A stretch of DNA of 7,224 bases from Marinosulfonomonas sp. (GTDB lineage: Bacteria > Pseudomonadota > Alphaproteobacteria > Rhodobacterales > Rhodobacteraceae), in assembly GCA_015494385.1 (NCBI GenBank), contig WGBJ01000319.1, positions 1 through 7,224 on the forward strand, read 5' to 3'. Shown here piece after piece: positions 1-4,241 of the stretch; position 1 is the stretch's first letter; every line of letters starts with the position of its first letter. Made by a program: the position numbers and the translations under genes. The notes under the pieces are model-generated. The model saw nothing but the letters and a program-made list of their open reading frames with translations, had not been told where the DNA came from and did no database searches.

Positions 1-1424
1 GCGATATAGGTCAGGATTTTCGTGGCGCGGTCGCGGCGTTTCTTGAATTTGAACAGCTCGGGCGTGTTGTCGATGAATTTGGTGGTATAGCTGTTGTCCA
101 GAAAGGTCGGATGGCGCAGCAGGTTTTCGACAAAGGCGATGTTGGTGGACACGCCGCGCACGCGGAATTCGCGCAGGGCGCGGTCCATCCGCCGGATGGC
201 GGCGTCGGGGGTCTGGGCGTGGGCGGTGATTTTCACCAGCAGGCTGTCGTAATAGCGCGTGATAACCCCGCCCGCATAGGCGGTGCCGCCGTCCAGACGG
301 ATGCCCATGCCGGTGGCCGAGCGATAGGCGGTGATGCGGCCATAATCGGGGATGAAATTGTTTTGCGGATCTTCGGTGGTGATGCGGCACTGCAGGGCAT
401 GGCCGTTCAGGCGCACCTCGTCTTGGGATGCTTTGCCGGTGGCCTCGGGCAGGGATTTTCCTTCGGCAATTTTGATCTGGGCCTGCACGATGTCGATGCC
501 GGTGACTTCTTCGGTGACGGTGTGTTCCACCTGCACGCGGGGGTTTACCTCGATGAAATGGAAGGTGCCGGTATCCATGTCCATCAGGAATTCGACTGTG
601 CCGGCACATTCATAGCCGACATGTTTGCAAATGCGCACGCCAAGGTCGCAGATTTCGGCGCGTTGTTCTTCGGTCAGGTAAGGGGCGGGGGCGCGTTCGA
701 CCACCTTTTGATTGCGGCGCTGCACCGAACAGTCGCGTTCATACAGGTGATAGATGTTGCCGGCCTGATCGCCCAGAATCTGCACTTCGACATGGCGGGC
801 GCGGGTGATCATCTTTTCCAGATAGCCCTCGCCGTTGCCAAAGGCCGCTTCGGCCTCGCGGCGACCTTCCAGAACCTTCTCTTCCAGTTCGTCCTCGGAA
901 AGGATCGCCCGCATACCACGGCCACCGCCCCCCCATGACGCCTTGAGCATCAGCGGGTAGCCAACTTCGGCCGCCTGCTTGCGGATTTTGTCCATATCAT
1001 CGCCCAGAACGTCGGTGGCGGGGATCACCGGCACACCGGCTTCGATCGCCACATCGCGGGCCGAGGCCTTGTCGCCCAACTGGCGCATGGTTTTGGCCTT
1101 GGGGCCGATGAATGTGATGCCCGCCTCGGTGCAGGCATCGACGAAATCGGGGTTTTCCGACAGCAGGCCATAGCCCGGGTGGATCGCATCGGCGCCCGAC
1201 ATTTTGGCAACCCTGATGATTTCCTCGATGGAAAGGTAAGCCGCGACCGGCCCCATGCCCTCGCCAATGCGGTAGGCCTCGTCGGCCTTGAAACGGTGCA
1301 GGCCCAGCTTGTCCTCTTCGGCAAAAACGGCGACGGTTTTCTTGCCCATCTCGTTGGCGGCGCGCATGATGCGGATGGCGATTTCGCCGCGATTGGCAAT
1401 CAGGATTTTGTTGAATTCGGGCAT
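1..1424 (-). CDS. pyc: Pyruvate carboxylase, N-terminal part (biotin carboxylase domain plus start of linker), cut by window edge
   Basis: Biotin-dependent, ATP-driven carboxylation of pyruvate to oxaloacetate, a cytoplasmic anaplerotic step. From the ATG at 1424 the minus strand reads 474 codons without a stop. It begins MPEFNKILIANRGEIAIRIM, the biotin carboxylase N-domain. Further motifs are HPGYGLLSEN (about 82-91), the ATP-grasp glycine loop KASWGGGGRGMR (161-172) and FIEVNPRVQVEH (290-301). Residues matching the E. coli AccC active site are present: E278, E292, N294, R296, E300 and R347. After the biotin carboxylase C-domain the chain continues through TKFIDNTPELFKF (448-460) and KKRRDRATKILTYI, the segment that leads into the allosteric linker and carboxyltransferase domain of pyruvate carboxylase. 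AccC, at roughly 450 residues, would have ended before this. The family is about 1150 residues, so some 670 are missing to the left. The start is fixed by a strong ribosome-binding site. No frameshift is seen. Known: family reaction. Inferred: full domain architecture beyond the edge. Confidence 0.93.
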   Translation of the reverse strand, partial: MPEFNKILIANRGEIAIRIMRAANEMGKKTVAVFAEEDKLGLHRFKADEAYRIGEGMGPVAAYLSIEEIIRVAKMSGADAIHPGYGLLSENPDFVDACTEAGITFIGPKAKTMRQLGDKASARDVAIEAGVPVIPATDVLGDDMDKIRKQAAEVGYPLMLKASWGGGGRGMRAILSEDELEEKVLEGRREAEAAFGNGEGYLEKMITRARHVEVQILGDQAGNIYHLYERDCSVQRRNQKVVERAPAPYLTEEQRAEICDLGVRICKHVGYECAGTVEFLMDMDTGTFHFIEVNPRVQVEHTVTEEVTGIDIVQAQIKIAEGKSLPEATGKASQDEVRLNGHALQCRITTEDPQNNFIPDYGRITAYRSATGMGIRLDGGTAYAGGVITRYYDSLLVKITAHAQTPDAAIRRMDRALREFRVRGVSTNIAFVENLLRHPTFLDNSYTTKFIDNTPELFKFKKRRDRATKILTYI

Positions 1425-1428
1425 GTGG

Positions 1429-1435
1429 CCTCCCT
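1429..1435 (-). promoter_or_regulatory. Ribosome-binding site of pyc
   Basis: Read on the minus strand the sequence is AGGGAGG, then CCAC, then the ATG at 1424. This is a near-consensus Shine-Dalgarno with a 4-nt spacer. It supports the chosen start, as does the protein beginning directly with the conserved biotin carboxylase N-terminus. Confidence 0.8.
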
Positions 1436-1571
1436 GTGGGTCTGGTCGCTGCTCCCCTGACGAAGGACAGGGTTTGAGGGGGTTGTAAGGTTTGTGAAAG
1501 GATTTGACTAGAGTGTGTTGTTTTTTGCATGCACCTGTTTTGATAAATCCGGCGGTTTTCTGATTTTCCCC

Positions 1572-1590
1572 GTCATTTCGCAGAAATGAC
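1572..1590. repeat. Perfect 8-bp hairpin, GTCATTTC-GCA-GAAATGAC
   Basis: An 8-bp perfect inverted repeat with a 3-base gap overlaps the outer end of the left REP-like arm. Neither strand carries a T-run directly after the stem (plus side AGCGCCCG, minus side GGGGAAAATC). A classical intrinsic terminator is therefore unlikely. It may be part of the repeat unit or a protein-binding site. Confidence 0.6.
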
Positions 1591-1724
1591 AGCGCCCGAC
1601 CTCCCCATGGAGGGCGCTATTGCAGCATGGTGTCTGGTCGATATGTTCGAGTACCTGCACCCGTATCTTTAGCAAACTCGCCGCACCACGCGCCCACCAG
1701 GTCGGGCGCTGCCATTTCTACGAA
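1577..1724. repeat. Inverted pair of REP-like 26-base arms around a 96-base centre
   Basis: The left arm (1577-1602) and the reverse complement of the right arm (1699-1724) agree at 24 of 26 positions. The innermost 12 bases (AGCGCCCGACCT, 1591-1602) match perfectly. Each arm also folds locally with sequence beside it: AGCGCCC (1591-1597) with GGGCGCT (1612-1618), and GCGCCC (1690-1695) with GGGCGC (1704-1709). The whole thing therefore resembles two copies of a palindromic unit in opposite orientation, as in bacterial REP/BIME elements. It could also be a small non-autonomous element or a structured RNA. There is no coding capacity and I did not identify target-site duplications. The match is seen directly; the element class is inferred. 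Confidence 0.6.
1690..1709 (-). terminator. Candidate stem-loop downstream of the hydroxy-acid dehydrogenase gene
   Basis: A GC-rich stem (GCGCCC at 1690-1695 with GGGCGC at 1704-1709, 8-nt loop) starts about 32 bases past the TAG stop of the dehydrogenase gene in its reading direction. No T-tract follows it on the minus strand, so it could only be a Rho-assisted end or an mRNA 3'-stabilising structure. It is also part of the right REP-like arm, so the terminator role is uncertain. Confidence 0.28.
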
Positions 1725-1741
1725 ACCGTTAGGCAAGGAGA

Positions 1742-2881
1742 CTATGCCCAAAGGCGCTGTTTCACATCCTTCAAACACCGCGCCCCGATCTGCCCCATAT
1801 TCGATTCCAGATCGGCCCGCAGAATATCCACCACATGCGCCGCACCTTTGGCGCCAAACGCCCCGAGGCCATAATGAAACGCCCGCCCCAGCATCACGAA
1901 ATCCGCCCCCAGCGCGATGGCCCGCAGAATATCCAGCCCGCCCTTGATCCCGCTGTCAAAGATCAGCGGATAATCCGGCCCCACAGCGGCACGGATCAGG
2001 GGCAGGGCGGTGATGGAGGCGGGCGCACCGGCAAACTGGCGACCAGCGTGGTTTGACACCCAAACCGCATCCACACCCTCGTTTTGCAGGCGCTGGGCGT
2101 CCTCGGGGTTCAACACGCCCTTGACCACCAGCGGCCCGTCCCACTCGCTGCGCAATTCGCGCAAGTATTCCCAATCGGGCGAGGTGCGCAGCAGATAGCC
2201 GATATGTTCGGTGGATGAGAGCGCCGCGGCGGATTTCTGATAGCTTTCCATCAACCGCAACCGCGGCATCCCGTGTTTCAACGTGCCAAGCGCCCATGCG
2301 GGACAACGCGCCACTTGCGCCAACAGGCGCGGTGTCAGACGCGGCGGATTGGTCAGCCCGCTGCGCACCTGCCGTTCACGGCGGCTGGCCACGGGCACGT
2401 CAACCGTCAGCACCAGCGTGTGAAAACCGGCCGCCTTGGCGCGGTTCAGGATGTCGGTGCGGATCACCGGATCACGCGGCGGATAGAGCTGGAACCAGCC
2501 CTGATCGCCGATATGGCCCGCCACAGCCTCGGGCGGCTGGCTGGCGACGGTGGACAGGGTGTAGGGAATGCCGGTTTGCGCGGCAAGTGTGGCCAACATC
2601 TGCTCCGCCCCCGGCCAGATCAGCCCCGACATGCCCACCGGCGCAATGCCAAAGGGCAGGGGATAGCTGCGGCCCATCAGGGGGGTGGTCAGATCGGGCG
2701 TGAATTCGCCATGCAGGACGCTGGGTTTCAACAGGATGTCATCAAGGGCTGCACGATTGCGATGCTTGGTCGCCTCGTCCCCTGTGGCGCTGTCCAGATA
2801 CTCCCACACGAAATGCGGAATGCGCTTGCGGGCGCGGTGGCGCAGATCGGCAAGGGAAGGGTGGGTGCTGTGCAGGGTCAT
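1742..2881 (-). CDS. FMN-dependent alpha-hydroxy-acid dehydrogenase (L-lactate dehydrogenase / glycolate oxidase family)
   Basis: 379 residues, the usual family length, forming one TIM-barrel FMN domain. Members oxidise a 2-hydroxy acid such as L-lactate or glycolate to the 2-keto acid. By comparison with glycolate oxidase, active-site positions are Y28 (in EYLDSATGDE), Y133 (QLYPP), R167/R168 (VPVASRRE), K254 (VVKGV), the catalytic base H278 and R281 (VSNHAGRQ), and the FMN-phosphate region D309 (DSGIKGG) and GR at 332-333. Two deviations stand out: the usual SNHGGRQLD reads SNHAGRQFA, and DGG(V/I)R reads DSGIK. Catalytic residues are kept, so I expect an active enzyme of uncertain substrate. 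The ATG at 2881 has no clear Shine-Dalgarno, but the family N-terminal region begins right after it. It lies 317 bases upstream of pyc and 90 downstream of the secreted-protein gene, all minus strand. Pyruvate production would feed pyc; this link is inference. lldD is possible but not proven. Confidence 0.88.
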   Translation of the reverse strand: MTLHSTHPSLADLRHRARKRIPHFVWEYLDSATGDEATKHRNRAALDDILLKPSVLHGEFTPDLTTPLMGRSYPLPFGIAPVGMSGLIWPGAEQMLATLAAQTGIPYTLSTVASQPPEAVAGHIGDQGWFQLYPPRDPVIRTDILNRAKAAGFHTLVLTVDVPVASRRERQVRSGLTNPPRLTPRLLAQVARCPAWALGTLKHGMPRLRLMESYQKSAAALSSTEHIGYLLRTSPDWEYLRELRSEWDGPLVVKGVLNPEDAQRLQNEGVDAVWVSNHAGRQFAGAPASITALPLIRAAVGPDYPLIFDSGIKGGLDILRAIALGADFVMLGRAFHYGLGAFGAKGAAHVVDILRADLESNMGQIGARCLKDVKQRLWA

Positions 2882-2938
2882 AGGCAGAGTGTTAGCGGGT
2901 TGCGGGGGATGGGGGAAGAGGGACTACCCGGTCTTCTG

Positions 2939-2952
2939 TAGTTTATAAACTA
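2939..2952. promoter_or_regulatory. Perfect 14-bp palindrome TAGTTTATAAACTA, candidate operator
   Basis: The 14 bases equal their own reverse complement. They lie in the 90-base gap between the secreted-protein gene and the hydroxy-acid dehydrogenase gene, about 57 bases before the latter's ATG. The AT-rich palindrome also contains TATAAA on the minus strand, which could serve as a -10 element, though no good -35 is visible. A dimeric helix-turn-helix repressor (GntR, TetR or MarR type) is a reasonable guess. No regulator gene is present in the window. Confidence 0.45.
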
Positions 2953-2971
2953 TCGCTGCCCGTCCAGCCTG

Positions 2972-4072
2972 TTACATCGGGCGTTTAAAAACCGACAGGT
3001 CGTGGCTGATGATCTGATCAAACAGGGTTTGGACAATTTTCGGATCGTTCACGCATGGTTTATTGCCGGGAATAATGACCCTTACAAGAACGCTGTCATC
3101 GACAAGAGCCTCGATACCGGTGCCATCCACCCTTTCTTGGCCAACAAAACGGTCGGTATTGCGGCGGAGGAATACGCCCTCAATATGCCCGTCAACCCCG
3201 CCTTTTCGTGCCCATCTTTGACCGGTGGTTTTTGCTTCAAGCAAACTGTTGGGACCAGCGGAAAGCGTGACCATTACCTTACAGTCCTTAGTCGTAATAT
3301 TGGCAGTCACTGCGGGTGCTGCACCTAACTCCAACAGAAGCGGAGCAATGATTTTCCCCCTGATTTCCTGCGATACGGGGCGCATAATTGTTACAACAGC
3401 TTCCGATGGCGTAGGGATAATTTTGACCATGTTCCAGGATTGTTTAAACAATAGGTCAGTAAGGTGATTTAGCCGTTCTACCTGTGCAGAGGCGTCTGCC
3501 TCGTTCAATATCGAGCTGACGTCGGAAAGAACAAGAGCTTCAAGGAACTGATTGATTACAGCAGGTCCGCGCGCCAAGGCTTGTTCTGAACGGTCGCCAT
3601 GGGCCGTAAATGCAAGACCATTCTTTGCACATCCGGTAATAACTGATGCGTGCTGTATTTTCCAAGTGTCGTTGATAAAGAATTGGAACAGGTCGGGTTT
3701 TACTTTGCCTTCTGCGATTTGGCGTTGTCTCAAATCGACTTGCTGGCAATAAATATCGGCCGTTTCCGGGGCAAGTAATATAGTAATGCGCAGTGATGTA
3801 AATTCATGCGTGCAGGTGGCTGAAACACTGGGGATAACGGCAATGCCACGTTGGCTGTTTTGCTCGCGGAGGTCCTGTCGTTGGCATGTCCAGCCTTGTG
3901 GTGTTGGCAGAATTGCAAACAGTTCATCTTCAATCTTTGGGGCGGCGTTGACTGCTTCAGTGACGATGGCATCAATTTTTTGCTGAATATCAATTGCGGT
4001 TTCCGCATTCTGGGCGATGACAACTGTTGCCCAGAGACTTGCCAGCAAAGTGATCACGATTGATTTTTTCAT
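2972..4072 (-). CDS. Secreted/periplasmic protein of unknown function with apparent internal duplication
   Basis: 366 residues; family not recognised. Residues 1-20 form a classic Sec signal peptide: MKK, a hydrophobic core, and a cleavage-like VVIA-QN. No other membrane segment is apparent, so the mature protein should be periplasmic or exported. Two halves look related. ILPTP at 54-58 matches IIPTP at 218-222. VSATCTHEFTSLRITILLAP (83-102) resembles VTANITTKDCKVMVTLSAGP (255-274). VINQFLEALVLSDVSSI (172-188) resembles IVQTLFDQIISHDLSVF (346-362). Six cysteines (63, 87, 109, 148, 264, 340) could form disulfides. The ATG at 4072 has AAGG six bases upstream. G+C is visibly lower than in neighbours: 27 of 60 in 3601-3660 against 43 of 60 in the helicase at 5701-5760. 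This suggests later acquisition or relaxed composition. No terminator is obvious before the next gene, so read-through into the dehydrogenase is possible. Confidence 0.82.
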   Translation of the reverse strand: MKKSIVITLLASLWATVVIAQNAETAIDIQQKIDAIVTEAVNAAPKIEDELFAILPTPQGWTCQRQDLREQNSQRGIAVIPSVSATCTHEFTSLRITILLAPETADIYCQQVDLRQRQIAEGKVKPDLFQFFINDTWKIQHASVITGCAKNGLAFTAHGDRSEQALARGPAVINQFLEALVLSDVSSILNEADASAQVERLNHLTDLLFKQSWNMVKIIPTPSEAVVTIMRPVSQEIRGKIIAPLLLELGAAPAVTANITTKDCKVMVTLSAGPNSLLEAKTTGQRWARKGGVDGHIEGVFLRRNTDRFVGQERVDGTGIEALVDDSVLVRVIIPGNKPCVNDPKIVQTLFDQIISHDLSVFKRPM

Positions 4073-4092
4073 TGTTTACCTTGACTGGAATG

Positions 4093-4122
4093 ACCATAAA
4101 AACTGGATACATGTTTCGTCAA
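4093..4122 (-). promoter_or_regulatory. Candidate promoter of the secreted-protein gene
   Basis: On the minus strand TTGACG (4122-4117) is followed after 18 bases by TATGGT (4098-4093). The first matches the sigma-70 -35 consensus at five of six positions, the second the -10 consensus at four of six. Transcription would start about 14 bases before the ATG at 4072, leaving room for the AAGG ribosome-binding site. This is based on consensus matching only. Confidence 0.4.
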
Positions 4123-4166
4123 ACAACGCCAGATTGCAATCATTGTTTTCTGTTTCAGGTCGGGGA

Positions 4167-4194
4167 TGGTCAGCAGGCAAGATCGGAACATAAT
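4167..4194 (+). promoter_or_regulatory. Candidate promoter of the helicase gene
   Basis: TGGTCA (4167-4172) and CATAAT (4189-4194) are separated by 16 bases. The -10 matches consensus at five of six positions, the -35 at four of six. Transcription would begin near 4201, about 41 bases before the helicase ATG. I see no LexA-type box (the alphaproteobacterial form is GTTC-N7-GTTC) in 4073-4241, so SOS control is not supported. Confidence 0.35.
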
Positions 4195-4241
4195 ATGAAC
4201 ACCCCTTTATCTCGCCGCTCATTTCGTTTACCCAAGTCGCC

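Larger units (their letters stand above)
1425..1741. other. Intergenic spacer between pyc and the hydroxy-acid dehydrogenase gene
   Basis: This 317-base spacer lies between two minus-strand genes. Its pyc-proximal part (1441-1560) is fairly AT-rich and must hold the pyc promoter if pyc is transcribed independently. I find no convincing -35/-10 pair there, only a short TGCATGCA palindrome at 1526-1533. The part nearer the dehydrogenase (1572-1724) is dominated by inverted repeats, listed separately. Small reading frames here lack recognisable protein features and run on as antisense of the dehydrogenase gene. I see no tRNA or other recognisable RNA gene. Confidence 0.7.

Noticed and set aside
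111..938. A 275-codon plus-strand open frame
   Set aside because: It is antisense to the conserved biotin carboxylase domain of pyc. The glycine/alanine/histidine-rich product is a codon-bias shadow.
1630..1690. A tRNA-like GTTCGAGTACC stretch resembling a T-arm
   Set aside because: No acceptor stem, anticodon arm or D-arm could be built around it on either strand.
1627..1947. Small plus-strand frames starting in the pyc-dehydrogenase spacer, including an ATG at 1744 preceded by AAGGAG
   Set aside because: The Shine-Dalgarno match is striking, but the frame runs straight into the antisense of the dehydrogenase gene with no protein-like composition. The match is probably chance or part of the repeat.
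2273..2941. A 222-codon plus-strand open frame
   Set aside because: It is antisense to the hydroxy-acid dehydrogenase gene, whose minus-strand frame carries all active-site motifs.
4073..4241. Possible SOS (LexA) box ahead of the helicase
   Set aside because: No GTTC-N7-GTTC direct repeat or E. coli-type palindrome is present in the divergent promoter region.
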